Numbered from the stretch's first letter, positions 17,201 to 25,750 are shown. The stretch is DNA of 64,000 nt from an uncultured Oscillatoriales cyanobacterium (GCA_903893625.1 CAITND010000258.1:1-64000), one strand, 5' to 3'. Program-made: numbers and translations. The notes: generated by a model not told the origin, from the sequence alone.

Positions 17201-17507
17201 GTTTCTCGAAACTGCGATATGGTTCTGAGGCAGCGACGGATTCTAATAAGAACCCAACGGCTAATCCGACCGCTTTGGTAAGATCATGGTTAGAGAGAAT
17301 ATCCTCTTGTCCCAGACTTTCAGCAATGGCCCCAAGATCACTTGCAAATATGTTCCCAGCAAGTCCTGTACCAATGGCACTAACGCATTGCAGTAGGCCA
17401 ATTCCTTGTAAACCAGGAATCAGGGGACAAGCAACACCCCCAACCATAATCGCCCCAAACGTTAACAGACGTAGATTCCGTTGACTAACTAAATCGAGAA
17501 TTCCCAC
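14211..17507 (-). CDS. STAND NTPase with C-terminal TPR repeats and membrane anchor
   Basis: 1098 residues. The N-terminus has two hydrophobic stretches (about residues 12-60), then a helical region and coiled segment (about 230-330). The NTPase module has Walker A AIAGMGKSTLAAK (about 380), Walker B FLLILDNLESV (about 456), the LVTTQ sensor and the GHPLTLRLVAGLL GxP motif, i.e. the STAND/NB-ARC layout, followed by a winged-helix region. Residues about 755-1010 are seven 40-residue TPR units of the EEAISYYQQSLEI type. A C-terminal transmembrane helix follows (about 1065-1090). STAND proteins oligomerise on ligand sensing; relatives include Avs-type antiviral sensors. The neighbouring toxin modules support a defence or stress role (inference). 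The N-terminal effector is not recognisable. Confidence 0.85.
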   Translation of the reverse strand: MGILDLVSQRNLRLLTFGAIMVGGVACPLIPGLQGIGLLQCVSAIGTGLAGNIFASDLGAIAESLGQEDILSNHDLTKAVGLAVGFLLESVAASEPYRSFEKPLKKLAKATPKKWLKLAEANRNGEINIIDPIQEEELVNLFSQTHTNFFNQQPLTPAAWESLLKDWLCPEVGITLPSEVITGVAQILAEKFPKALREVLKRDAEQGGKAFAGLMLSLLGQILATLRDQPQQTANLEPIQAGLAEIERLQNDHTEQFKQLGTEMESGFDAVLQQLGITQAQIQELRGWLSEELQTLEKTIIDEFKQVGQQNQELKQTVEQGFETIIGFFEQGKSKIQAISFSLNTTPPAVMYWQGRERDLAIVNGWLDDENNKLGVIVAIAGMGKSTLAAKVFNDRTDFVDKLWLDLGQRPLFSIVAQGILTQLGKLSPDQLKEIEETRLTEVLIHCLQQQRFLLILDNLESVLQDEGYQNFLQHWLGKCHQTEILVTTQVVPNLVQDKPTELALEGLSATEGRQLLQDLDIGGTEAELGAFVAEVNGHPLTLRLVAGLLNGEIGAGATIGDLATLGIADIGELMGRLQGFHRQEAVQLVAVLDASFNRLSEKLQKVLLSLVVLRWGFDGVTATAISGETVTDKELRELGKRGFLASETRGIYTFLPLILEYLKYRVGDLTGVHLKAIEFYQSRFKSRDQWRTVEDVREYLEVFYHWCELGEYKAAFDVIQDESYSDNCLDNFLDLSGNNQLRTELYQELVEHLTDKQDWRYTASLTSLGNAYYPLGRCEDAISYYQQSLEIQPEIRNRLWVANSLNGLGIAYDSLGRYEEAISYHQQSLEIQREIGNRGGVANSLNGLGNAYKNLGRYEEAISHHQQCLEIKREIGDRGGVAASLNGLGNAYNSLGRYEEAISCYQQSLEIQREIGDRDGIAASLCNLGNAYNSLGRNEEAISYYQQSLEIQPEIRNRRWEANSLNGLGNAYNSLGRNEEAISYYQQSLEIQREIGNRQGVAASLGNLGNLYQKIGRIKEGFAASKQAQLIYQELDLSLDANPFYPNWMKKIAKFAQRNKFNLILCFIMGVFAFPFALVGTILLMFYRIIRSRFPHR
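14470..15215 (-). repeat. 120-bp tandem repeats encoding TPR units
   Basis: About six DNA units of exactly 120 bp recur, for example the block ending in TTCGTTGCGTCCTAGG at 14568, 14688, 14808, 14928, 15048 and 15168. They are nearly identical at the DNA level, implying recent expansion or gene conversion within the sensor domain. Confidence 0.9.
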
Positions 17508-17698
17508 ATTCTCACCCCTGAGCTAGATTGATTTAATTATAGGATAGGGGAATCGGCAATAGGGAACAGAAGAGAAGGGGGAGAGGAGTGCGATCATCCT
17601 CCCTCGCTAAAGCCAACCGCCAACCCTCAAAACCGATCAAAAGTATGATATTCTAAATGATTGTGGCAAATTACGGATTAACTTGAGATTCAACAACT

Positions 17699-17968
17699 AT
17701 GGCTCTCACACAGCAGCGTAAACAAGAAATCATGTCGGAGCACCAAACCCATGAAACCGATACCGGTTCCTGTGAGGTGCAAGTGGCAATGCTGACCGAA
17801 CGCATTAATAAACTCAGCGAACACCTGAAAATCAATAAAAAAGATCACTCCTCACGGCGTGGACTTTTACTGATGATTGGCCGTCGGAAGCGTCTGTTAA
17901 GCTTCTTAAAAAGCCAAGATAAAGGACGCTATCAAGCCTTAATTGCTCGTCTGGGTATTCGGGGTTAG
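17699..17968 (+). CDS. rpsO: 30S ribosomal protein S15
   Basis: 89 residues, the canonical length. S15 binds 16S rRNA helices 20-22 and nucleates the platform of the small subunit. The sequence shows the family landmarks [37 protein letters not shown] and the basic [14 protein letters not shown]. It is followed by the PAM68-like gene on the same strand (85 bp apart), a neighbour pair found in cyanobacteria. Confidence 0.98.
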   Translation: MALTQQRKQEIMSEHQTHETDTGSCEVQVAMLTERINKLSEHLKINKKDHSSRRGLLLMIGRRKRLLSFLKSQDKGRYQALIARLGIRG

Positions 17969-18052
17969 AATTCTGCAACTGACGTAACAACCGAAGCCTT
18001 GATCTGTTACCTTAGCTTTCCTCCTGCATTTTCAGACCCATTTTTTAAACTT

Positions 18053-18589
18053 ATGTCCTCTGAACTTCCTCCCGCACGTCCCGCCTTTGAACCGAGGAAA
18101 AATCGCAAAAAACCTAATAAAGCGACCTCAAAACCTCCGGCTAAGGCGACTTCCGATCCTAAATCGACAAAACCCGATCAAAAGGTGAAGGCGACTGCTA
18201 AGTCCCCACAACCTCAACCCCAAAAAAGCAAAGACACTAAACGTCGTTACACCCGTGAAGAAACGGCAATTCCAGAGAAAGTCAGCCAACGGATGTTATC
18301 TCGGATGGTCTTGTTGGCTGGACTACCTTTGATGATGGGCTTAGGAACATTCATTGGCAGTTATTTTGTGATTACCCAGGACTTGTTTCTCTTTCCTCAT
18401 GCCGTTGTTGTGATGATTAGTATGGGATTTTTTGGGTTAAGTGTGGTGGGGTTAAGCTATGGCGTTTTGTCAGCATCCTGGGATGAGGAAGTCTCAGGAA
18501 GTATTTTGGGCTGGCAAGAATTTAAACTGAATTTAGGGCGAATGCAGGACGGATGGAAAGCTGCAAGGCAAAAAAATCAGAAAAATTAA
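18053..18589 (+). CDS. PAM68-family photosystem II assembly protein (DUF3464)
   Basis: 178 residues from the ATG at 18053. The in-frame TTG at 17999 lacks support. A Lys/Pro-rich N-terminal half (rich in KxxKPxxK) is followed by the conserved EETAIPEKVSQRMLSRM segment and two transmembrane helices (LVLLAGLPLMMGLGTFIGSYF and VVVMISMGFFGLSVVGLSYG, approximate limits). The C-terminal ASWDEEVSGSILGWQEFK is diagnostic of the family. In Synechocystis the homologue Sll0933 assists early photosystem II assembly in the thylakoid or plasma membrane. It is linked to rpsO here too. Confidence 0.9.
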   Translation: MSSELPPARPAFEPRKNRKKPNKATSKPPAKATSDPKSTKPDQKVKATAKSPQPQPQKSKDTKRRYTREETAIPEKVSQRMLSRMVLLAGLPLMMGLGTFIGSYFVITQDLFLFPHAVVVMISMGFFGLSVVGLSYGVLSASWDEEVSGSILGWQEFKLNLGRMQDGWKAARQKNQKN

Positions 18590-18708
18590 GAATTCAAAAC
18601 ATTACGTCCACAACTGAATTGTTATAGACTAAATTAGCTTTAACGTAGGCTGTATTTTCTGAAACAATTTCAGCTTTTTAAGTTTGATCAATCGATCTAA
18701 AAGCATAA

Positions 18709-19770
18709 ATGATTATAGTAATGAAAGTCGGCACACCTGAAGCCGAAATTGAACGCTTAAGTGAAGAACTCATCACCGGATGGGGTTTATCGCCAGAAAA
18801 AATTGTCGGTAAACACAAAGTTGTGATCGGGTTAGTCGGTGAAACTGTTGATATTGACCCCTTGCAACTGCGGGAAATCAGTCCTTTTATTGAGGATGTC
18901 TTACGGGTGGAAAAACCCTATAAACGGGTAAGTCGCGCCTATCGTCAAGGGGAAGCCAGCGAAGTCACGGTTCCCACTCCGGCTGGAGATGTCACCTTTA
19001 GCGAACACCATCCCCTCGTTATCGTTGCTGGGCCTTGCTCAGTGGAAAACGAAGAGATGATTATCGAAACCGCTAAACGAGTTAAAGCCGCTGGTGCTAA
19101 ATTCCTGCGGGGAGGAGCCTTCAAACCTCGTACTTCTCCTTATGCGTTTCAAGGACACGGTGAAAGCGCATTAGGATTATTAGCTGCTGCCCGGGACGCT
19201 ACTGGGTTAGGTATTGTTACGGAGTTAATGGATGCCGAAGACCTGGAAAAATTAGGGGAAGTTGCCGATATTATTCAAATTGGCGCTCGCAATATGCAGA
19301 ACTTTTCCCTATTGAAAAAAGTGGGAGCGCAAAACAAACCCGTATTACTCAAACGGGGAATGTCGGCCACCATCGAAGAATGGTTAATGGCGGCGGAATA
19401 TATTCTAGCGGGTGGCAACCCCAACGTGATTTTATGTGAACGAGGAATTCGCACTTTTGATCGTCAATATGCCCGCAATACCTTGGATTTATCCGTATTA
19501 CCCGTATTGCGATCGCTGACTCACCTACCAATTATGATCGATCCAAGTCATGGTGTGGGTGTCGCAGAATACGTTCCCTCAATGGCGATGGCCGCTATTG
19601 CCGCCGGGGCAGATTCCTTAATGATTGAAGTCCATCCCAACCCGGCTAAAGCCCTATCCGATGGCCCTCAATCCCTTACCCCAGAACGGTTTGACCGCTT
19701 AATGCAAGAATTGTCTGTCATTGGTAAGGCCGTTGGTCGTTGGCCCAAGGAACTGGCCGTTGTCGGTTAA
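18709..19770 (+). CDS. aroF: 3-deoxy-7-phosphoheptulonate synthase (DAHP synthase)
   Basis: 353 residues. It catalyses phosphoenolpyruvate plus erythrose-4-phosphate to DAHP, the first shikimate-pathway step. An N-terminal ferredoxin-like regulatory domain (about residues 1-90) precedes the TIM barrel. Barrel motifs include VAGPCSVEN, the metal/PEP-binding KFLRGGAFKPRTSPY, QIGARNMQNF, LLKRGMSATIEEW, LCERGIRTFD and IDPSHGVG. This is the AroFI-beta subtype with an N-terminal extension, which often shows aromatic feedback control. It is a single gene, ended by a strong intrinsic terminator. Confidence 0.97.
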   Translation: MIIVMKVGTPEAEIERLSEELITGWGLSPEKIVGKHKVVIGLVGETVDIDPLQLREISPFIEDVLRVEKPYKRVSRAYRQGEASEVTVPTPAGDVTFSEHHPLVIVAGPCSVENEEMIIETAKRVKAAGAKFLRGGAFKPRTSPYAFQGHGESALGLLAAARDATGLGIVTELMDAEDLEKLGEVADIIQIGARNMQNFSLLKKVGAQNKPVLLKRGMSATIEEWLMAAEYILAGGNPNVILCERGIRTFDRQYARNTLDLSVLPVLRSLTHLPIMIDPSHGVGVAEYVPSMAMAAIAAGADSLMIEVHPNPAKALSDGPQSLTPERFDRLMQELSVIGKAVGRWPKELAVVG

Positions 19771-19798
19771 TTTTTTGTCAAAAGTTTAAAACTTGATC

Positions 19799-19829
19799 AA
19801 GGCGTTTGTAGCAAACGCCTTTGTTTTTT
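19799..19829 (+). terminator. Rho-independent terminator of DAHP synthase gene
   Basis: A perfect 10-bp stem AAGGCGTTTG / CAAACGCCTT with loop TAG is followed by TGTTTTTT, 28 bp after the stop codon. Confidence 0.93.
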
Positions 19830-19859
19830 GGCATCCATCCATCATGATTGTGTTAGAAT
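19828..19859 (+). promoter_or_regulatory. possible promoter of the outer-membrane-like gene
   Basis: TTGGCA (19828-19833) and an extended -10-like TGTGTTAGAAT (TAGAAT at 19854-19859) with a long 20-bp spacer lie between the terminator and the ribosome-binding site AGGAG at 19881. This is a visual guess only. Confidence 0.3.
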
Positions 19860-19896
19860 CTCGGCAAAAATTATTTCTTGAGGAGTGAATCTACCC

Positions 19897-20769
19897 ATGT
19901 CTAATCTCTATAAAACGGTTTTTTTGGGAACTGCGATCGCACTTACCCTAAATGGGGGTGAACTTTTAGCGCAAGAACTCTCCCCTGAATCCTCTTTACA
20001 AAATATTGTTGGGTCTTCAGCAGAAATTGCATCTAAAACCCTCTCAGAAACATCGAATTCAAGTCCAGAAAAGCTGGCATTTGAACCTACAGAACTCAAT
20101 AATTCAGAAGCAATTATTCAACAGCAACCCCAGACTTTATCGGAATCTAAAAATACTTTTCCCTCAACACAAGCAGCCGATTTAAGTGAAAATTGGATGG
20201 ATCGAGTCGAGTGGAATATTGCTCAAAATTCAGATCAATCTTCACCTGCTACCGAACAACAACCCGAAGCAACAGAAGCAAAACCGGAAGATCCGCGTAA
20301 AGCAGCCGATGCTAATGGTCGTCGTTTAAGTAATAACTATAATTATGTTGGACTGGGAGGTAATATTGGGATTACAGGAGATGGCTCAGGTTTAGGCGGT
20401 GGCGGTTTAATGAGCCTTTCCAAAACCGGATTTTCCGAAAACTTTTCCCTGCATTCGGGTGGAATTATCATCGGAAGTGATAGCGCAAGTTTAGTTCATC
20501 TTACGGCTGATTTTCCCGTCAGAAGTGAAACAAATGCCGTTCGTTTTTCCCCCTTTGTAGGAGCCGGAATTATCTACAAAGATATCTTTAATAATGACTT
20601 TAGCGTCGGCCCCTCAGCCGTAGCCGGAATTGATATTCCGATTTCTTACAGCTTCTTAATTACAGGCCGTGCCAGTGTAGGATATATCCGAGATGAAACC
20701 GATTTTGGGATTCAACTGGGTTTCACTTACATCTACACCAAAGGATTACTGGGTTTAATTTTTAATTAA
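19897..20769 (+). CDS. exported beta-barrel-like protein
   Basis: 290 residues from the ATG at 19897 (AGGAG at 19881-19885; an in-frame GTG at 19885 overlaps that site). The signal peptide is KTVFLGTAIALTLNGGELLAQ. A Ser/Glu/Gln-rich low-complexity linker (about residues 25-135) leads to a C-terminal domain of about 145 residues. This is Gly-rich, with alternating hydrophobics (YVGLGGNIGITG, FVGAGIIYK, GRASVGYIRDE, FTYIYTKG) like an outer-membrane beta-barrel. No known family is recognised. It is a single gene between two terminator-like structures. Confidence 0.65.
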   Translation: MSNLYKTVFLGTAIALTLNGGELLAQELSPESSLQNIVGSSAEIASKTLSETSNSSPEKLAFEPTELNNSEAIIQQQPQTLSESKNTFPSTQAADLSENWMDRVEWNIAQNSDQSSPATEQQPEATEAKPEDPRKAADANGRRLSNNYNYVGLGGNIGITGDGSGLGGGGLMSLSKTGFSENFSLHSGGIIIGSDSASLVHLTADFPVRSETNAVRFSPFVGAGIIYKDIFNNDFSVGPSAVAGIDIPISYSFLITGRASVGYIRDETDFGIQLGFTYIYTKGLLGLIFN

Positions 20770-20782
20770 TCTTCAAACGGCT

Positions 20783-20817
20783 GACGGTTGGCTATTGATT
20801 GTTAACCGTTAACCGTC
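20783..20817. repeat. inverted repeat between converging genes
   Basis: GACGGTT (20783-20789) and AACCGTC (20811-20817), with an internal GTTAACCGTTAAC direct repeat, can form a hairpin. It lies between converging genes and may serve as a bidirectional terminator, but no T-run is present. Confidence 0.35.
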
Positions 20818-20823
20818 AACCCT

Positions 20824-21960
20824 TTAATGTTTTATAGCTGAATCTTGACTTTTTTGAATTAACGCATCGGATTGTTCAACCATCATTTTCAATAGTTGAT
20901 TTAATAATATTAAATTCTCAGAAGATAGGGGAGTTACAGCAATACGAGAGCTAATTTCACTGATCTTATGTTGGAGTTGCTGCGTCAGTCGTAAAGCATC
21001 TAAACTCAATTTAGATAACTGTTGTTTTTGATAAAACTTTAAAGCCGCTCCCCGTAACACCTGTAAATTAGCTTCTTCTCCTAAGGTTCCCGGAGTAATT
21101 CTTAACCGGAGTAATAGATGGGTATTTTGATAGACCCGTTCAATTTCAGCCAGTCGGGGTTTATCAAATGGAATTAACGGGAATTCTACTAACAATTTCA
21201 ACTCATTAATAACCCCTTGAAATTTTTGATGATCTAACCCCGTAACAACGGATTGTAAAACGCCATCTTGACTCCACAAAATTCGAGATGAATTCGCCTC
21301 TTGACATTCAAAATAAAGCCTTCCAATACCACCCACTAAAACCCGTCCTAACAGTTCTTGTAACAAATCATGGGGGGGTAATGTCGCTAAAATCTCCATC
21401 GGACTCGATAAATAAGTCGTTTTGACCTCTAGGGGTGTTAAGAAACTCCCAGAGGTTGGCTCCACAAATTCAGGTGAAGATGTTTCAACCTCTGAATCAG
21501 AAAAATTTGAGGCTAGTGGCGGTAAAGAGACCAGAGGTTCTTTGACCGTAATTTTTTGAGGTGTAACAACAGGAGAAACTTTTGAACTCGGAACAGGAAT
21601 TTGTGAGGGTTTTTGACCTGTAGAAAATTGAATTGACTCAACCTCTGTTGTCGGATATTCACCCCCTTTAACCTGTTGTGTATGATAGAGATAGGCAGAC
21701 AATAAAGAATGCTCCTCCTCCGAAGAAATGACCTGAGTAACAATGGAGCAATTCATATAAGATACGATCTTTTGAACGTATTCCAATGCTGATTCATCTT
21801 CTGAATCAACAACACCCAAATATAAATCATTATCTTTGAGACATAGAGGTAAAATTTGGTAATGCAAGCAAACTTCTAACGGTAAGATACTGTCAATTAA
21901 AGCGAAAATTTGCTGCGCGTCCAACGGAACTGTTCCAGTTGTTTCAGATTTAGCTAACAT
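20824..21960 (-). CDS. protein with GspE/PilB N-terminal-like (MshEN) domain
   Basis: 378 residues. The first about 100 residues (ILPLEVCLHYQILPLCLKDNDLYLGVVDSED) match the type II secretion/pilus ATPase N-terminal (MshEN) domain, which in some proteins binds c-di-GMP. A Ser/Pro-rich linker (about 110-190) follows, then a conserved-looking helical/beta region of about 180 residues with no ATPase motif. It is therefore not a PilB ATPase but a stand-alone relative, possibly a regulator of pili or secretion. There is a single gene on the minus strand. The function is inferred only from the N-terminal domain. Confidence 0.65.
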   Translation of the reverse strand: MLAKSETTGTVPLDAQQIFALIDSILPLEVCLHYQILPLCLKDNDLYLGVVDSEDESALEYVQKIVSYMNCSIVTQVISSEEEHSLLSAYLYHTQQVKGGEYPTTEVESIQFSTGQKPSQIPVPSSKVSPVVTPQKITVKEPLVSLPPLASNFSDSEVETSSPEFVEPTSGSFLTPLEVKTTYLSSPMEILATLPPHDLLQELLGRVLVGGIGRLYFECQEANSSRILWSQDGVLQSVVTGLDHQKFQGVINELKLLVEFPLIPFDKPRLAEIERVYQNTHLLLRLRITPGTLGEEANLQVLRGAALKFYQKQQLSKLSLDALRLTQQLQHKISEISSRIAVTPLSSENLILLNQLLKMMVEQSDALIQKSQDSAIKH

Positions 21961-22270
21961 TTTTTATAATTAGTGTCTTAGTCCAATATTCTTAGGTTTA
22001 GAGCTAAATCAGCCCGAATTAGCTCCCATTAAAAAGGCACACTCCAACTCAAATTCCATATCTACAACCCTGGGGAGTGAAGCAGGGTAGATTAGTAACG
22101 GTTATCTCTCTAACTTCAGTTTAACAGCCTTTGCGAAAATTACCTATAAAATGCAAGCGAAAATCGCTAAACTCTGGGAGGAGGAGATTAGCGATCGCAG
22201 CTTGAAGCCCTACAGGTTATGATTATGGATAATACTATGTTTGATCAAGGCGATCGCCAATCGGGAAAAT
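21961..22270. other. intergenic region without a clear gene
   Basis: About 310 bp upstream of the MshEN-domain gene. It contains two HIP1 or near-HIP1 sites (around 22192 and 22251) and only very short ORFs. It presumably holds the promoter of the minus-strand gene; nothing else could be identified. Confidence 0.5.
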
Positions 22271-23116
22271 TTAAACACCTGATTCCCTATCTTTAATCGG
22301 GTTGATTTTTAAGTCTATCCCTTTATCTCTTAATTCCTTGAATTTTAGATCACAATAAATAACTCCATAAATTGATTGCCGAAAAGGAACAGCCAAAGCT
22401 CCACCAATGATAAATCTAGCTATAGCAAATAAATTTACAATCAGATTATAAATGGAGGAATTAGAACCCAATATTGTTGCCAATCCTGGGTTAACAAAAG
22501 TTATACTGAAGATATCTAAAATCAATAGAGGTGGGAAAATAATTAAAAATTCCAAAAAAACGATCCCAAGAATCCATAATACTGATCCTTTGGTTAATTT
22601 ACGACTGCGGCTAATTGCTTCTGTTGCGGTCATATTATCTTCAACGGCTAAGGGTACAGATGCAATCAAGAATCGAGAAACAATGGCTAGATAGGCACAT
22701 AAAGCAGCAATAGAAACCCCAAAACCGATTAAGTATGTAATCGGGTTATTTTGTCCTAAAATACCCACTAAAAACATCAGGGCAGTTACCTCTAATATAA
22801 TTAATACCGTAATGGCACCCATCATAATTAAGGTTACTAAAATTCCTTGTCCTAGAAAACTCCACATTTTTCGCTCGACGCGGGGACGAGCTTGTGAAAT
22901 TGCTTCGGGTTGTTCTAAGATTTCGTGGTAAGCTAAACGGCTAATTAATGCAGACAGGGCGATAAATTTAGCCCAGCCATAAATGGGAATAATTATCCAA
23001 CAGTAGGCTTGCAGGCCGATAGTGAAATAATCTTGAAAGTGATCTCGATAAATGCGTAACCCGGCACTAATGACACCAACTATACTTAGGGAGCCAACGG
23101 TTTGATTTCTAGCCAT
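22271..23116 (-). CDS. multi-pass membrane protein, DUF975/GDPD-membrane-domain-like
   Basis: 281 residues. About six hydrophobic helices are visible, for example TLIMMGAITVLIILEVTALMF and LGIVFLEFLIIFPPLLIL (approximate limits). An amphipathic loop VPLAVEDNMTATEAISRSRKLTKG precedes helix 5. That VxVxExxxxxxAlxrS pattern is shared with DUF975 and the membrane domain of glycerophosphodiesterase-type proteins. No catalytic residues are present, and the function is unknown. It is a single gene, divergent from the L,D-transpeptidase gene. Confidence 0.7.
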   Translation of the reverse strand: MARNQTVGSLSIVGVISAGLRIYRDHFQDYFTIGLQAYCWIIIPIYGWAKFIALSALISRLAYHEILEQPEAISQARPRVERKMWSFLGQGILVTLIMMGAITVLIILEVTALMFLVGILGQNNPITYLIGFGVSIAALCAYLAIVSRFLIASVPLAVEDNMTATEAISRSRKLTKGSVLWILGIVFLEFLIIFPPLLILDIFSITFVNPGLATILGSNSSIYNLIVNLFAIARFIIGGALAVPFRQSIYGVIYCDLKFKELRDKGIDLKINPIKDRESGV

Positions 23117-23242
23117 AATCGTAAGATGATCTTAAAAATAAGTTGATTTTCCCGTGATCTTAAACCACAATCCTCGAATTGCCCAAAATTTTACAAATAT
23201 TAAACTTTGGGTAGGACGGGGAGAAAAATACGGGAAACAATA

Positions 23243-23923
23243 ATGGTTACTGAGCGTTCAACTGAGCGTAGCCTTAAACCCATTTCTTTGGTCAAGACAA
23301 ACAGTGTAATGGTTAGAAAAGAAAGTTTTCTGAAATATTTGACAGCCGTTATCTTGGGGACAACTGTACTTTTAGGAGGAGTCCCAAAACGGACGCTCGC
23401 GGTATCTGTTCCTCCTCAAAATCCCATTCCTCTTGCTCCATCCCCGATTAAATTATTAACCCCTAACACTCCCAAATTTGCGACTTCTACCTTATTCCCC
23501 CCCTCAAAACAGCCAATTCCTAACACCATTGAAGCGAATGTGCAACTGGTAATTAAATTAAATCAACGTCGTGTTTATATCTATCAAAATCAACAACTAA
23601 AAACCAGCTATCCCATCGCCGTCGGTCGAGAAGGTTGGGAAACTCCTGTCGGTGAATATCAAGTTATCGAAATGATTTCCCAGCCCACTTGGGAACATCC
23701 CCTCACCGGAGATATTATTCCTCCAGGGCCAGATAATCCTTTAGGAGAGCGTTGGATTGGGTTTTGGACAGATGGAAAAAACTCTATTGGGTTTCATGGA
23801 ACTCCTAACACCGAAACCGTTGGACAAGCCGCATCGCATGGTTGTATTCGGATGTTTAATCAAGATGTTCTGACTCTATTTGAGATGGTAAAAATCGGAA
23901 CTCCTGTAATAGTCGAACCATGA
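23243..23923 (+). CDS. L,D-transpeptidase (YkuD domain)
   Basis: 226 residues from the ATG at 23243. An internal ATG at 23309 would give a classical signal peptide MVRKESFLKYLTAVILGTTV, and a TTG at 23207 is also in frame. After the export signal and a Pro-rich linker, the YkuD domain runs from about residue 95 to the end. It carries the catalytic signature HGTP...SHGCIRM (Cys nucleophile, His). It cross-links peptidoglycan stems (3-3) or attaches proteins, in the periplasm. Its 3' end faces the 3' end of the defence cassette, 15 bp away. Confidence 0.92.
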   Translation: MVTERSTERSLKPISLVKTNSVMVRKESFLKYLTAVILGTTVLLGGVPKRTLAVSVPPQNPIPLAPSPIKLLTPNTPKFATSTLFPPSKQPIPNTIEANVQLVIKLNQRRVYIYQNQQLKTSYPIAVGREGWETPVGEYQVIEMISQPTWEHPLTGDIIPPGPDNPLGERWIGFWTDGKNSIGFHGTPNTETVGQAASHGCIRMFNQDVLTLFEMVKIGTPVIVEP

Positions 23924-23938
23924 AAAAATTAATCTTTT

Positions 23939-25750
23939 TCAAGTAGTCTCTGGAGGGTTCAAAATCTCTTGTAATCTTCTAACTCCTTGAATAGCTCTTC
24001 TCAACTCTCCCTCATAAAGTGGGACTAGGGATGCGTGGGATGCGGGATTCATAATACGTTGTAAAATGTCTTTCATATCATTTATGATTTTTTCTTTGTC
24101 TTCCTCTATTTGAGATTGTTTAACTAGATATTTCACTAAATCATTTCGCAATCCTTTAAGTCTGCCTTTTTGATTCTGGTCTAAAGAATTATCATTTTCA
24201 AAATCTGTATTTAGCTTTTCTATAAACTCTTTAACTTTTTCAGACATTGAGAGAGAGTCAATACCCTGATGATTTTCTGCTAAAAATTCTTGTATGACTG
24301 AAATTTTTCTTATAATTAACCTGTTAAAATCTGCTCTTCTGGTTTCATTTAGTTGATTCATGGCTTGGTTTAGTTTATCCATAAGGGGCTGAAATTCACC
24401 TTCTGATGCTAAATTTAAACCGTTTAAATATTTGTCTAGTAGAGCTTCTGTTTCTTTCCTTAGCTCATTTCCACAAGAATCATATTCACCATCCAGTAAA
24501 AATATCTCGGCTTTTTCTAGCCGACCACGATCTTGGTTTACATCTGGAGCTTTATTTATATTTTCAGTTGCTTTATGAAACTTGAAATATTCCCAGTCGT
24601 GAGGGGATGTGTGGCGTTTGATTAGTTCATAAAAGCCTAAGTCATGGGTGAGGATTATTTTCTGAAATTCACCAAAGATATTTTCGAGATTAGAATCGTT
24701 ATCAGTATTTAAAATGATCCGCACGATATCCATTCGATTAGAAAAATCTAAGCTGATTAGCATATCGTCTAGAACTAGAATTTTAAATTTTGCAGATCCC
24801 AGAGGTCGGGTACGCAATGCACCGATACGAATACCTATAGCAATTCTAGTAAGTTGGGCTTCGTTTAAAAAAGACTGTACACGTTCTAGCGATTTCCAAT
24901 GTGGTGTTGGACTAGCTTCATGGACTTTAACAGAAAGCTTAATTTGTAATTGCTCTTGTCTGTAACTTTGTTTGTTTTCTTGCCATATTTTGGACTTAAC
25001 TAAATCAAAGTTAAACTTTTTCTCGAAGTTGAGTTCAACTCTAATAATGTCTTTGCCTTGAAAGAAATGATCTTTGATGAATATATTGGCACTATCTTGG
25101 ATTTCTGTTAAAAGGGTCTGGATTTTGGTGTTTAAAGTGTCTAGCTCGTCTATATAACGTTGCTTTTTACCACGAGTTACGGGTTTTCCTGACTGTGTTC
25201 TTGGTATATCTAATGTTGGAGTTTTGATAATATCTGCCAGCCAATTTTGAGTGCCATCAGTTAGAAATGGAAAAATATCACGCTCAAATACTGACCATAA
25301 GTTAATTTCTTGTTTGTGCGGTTCTCTGTAGAAGTTATGTAGCAATTTATAGTTAATGAAATCGCTGGCAAGATTTAACTCCTGAATTATTGTGTCATCA
25401 TTAGTATTAGTATTGATGGTGTCATGGGAAACAGTGTAAATTGTCTCTATGCTTGATTCTGTGTCAATAGATATAATTTTGATGTAGGCATTTTCTGTTT
25501 CATCCATGAAGATATTTTTTAGGGTTTGATGGGTACTTCTGTCTGATTCAAGGTAATTAAGAAAATATTTCTGGACATCTTCATTTGTTTTGGTGCTGCT
25601 TTGTAAGAATGTGTATAAAGCCCAGAATAAGGAAGACTTACCTGAGCCGTTATTACCATAAACTAAAAGATGCTTGCCATTCAAAAGAAAGGATTGCTCT
25701 TGTTGAAAGGCTTTAAAGTTTTTGATTTTAATTTCTTTGATTCTTTTCAT
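23939..25750 (-). CDS. RecF/SMC-like AAA ATPase of defence cassette
   Basis: 603 residues. It begins IKEIKIKNFKAFQ and has Walker A YGNNGSGKSSLFWAL (about residues 32-45), a middle region with a coiled segment, then NEAQLTRIAIGI in the ABC-signature position and Walker B plus D-loop LVLDDMLISLD (about 325-335). The C-terminal about 200 residues are helical. This is the ABC-ATPase head type of RecF, RloC and Septu PtuA, without an obvious nuclease. It is translationally coupled to the methylase gene (TAATG overlap of one base). It may sense DNA state or move along DNA for the restriction step. The exact role is unknown. Confidence 0.85.
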   Translation of the reverse strand: MKRIKEIKIKNFKAFQQEQSFLLNGKHLLVYGNNGSGKSSLFWALYTFLQSSTKTNEDVQKYFLNYLESDRSTHQTLKNIFMDETENAYIKIISIDTESSIETIYTVSHDTINTNTNDDTIIQELNLASDFINYKLLHNFYREPHKQEINLWSVFERDIFPFLTDGTQNWLADIIKTPTLDIPRTQSGKPVTRGKKQRYIDELDTLNTKIQTLLTEIQDSANIFIKDHFFQGKDIIRVELNFEKKFNFDLVKSKIWQENKQSYRQEQLQIKLSVKVHEASPTPHWKSLERVQSFLNEAQLTRIAIGIRIGALRTRPLGSAKFKILVLDDMLISLDFSNRMDIVRIILNTDNDSNLENIFGEFQKIILTHDLGFYELIKRHTSPHDWEYFKFHKATENINKAPDVNQDRGRLEKAEIFLLDGEYDSCGNELRKETEALLDKYLNGLNLASEGEFQPLMDKLNQAMNQLNETRRADFNRLIIRKISVIQEFLAENHQGIDSLSMSEKVKEFIEKLNTDFENDNSLDQNQKGRLKGLRNDLVKYLVKQSQIEEDKEKIINDMKDILQRIMNPASHASLVPLYEGELRRAIQGVRRLQEILNPPETT

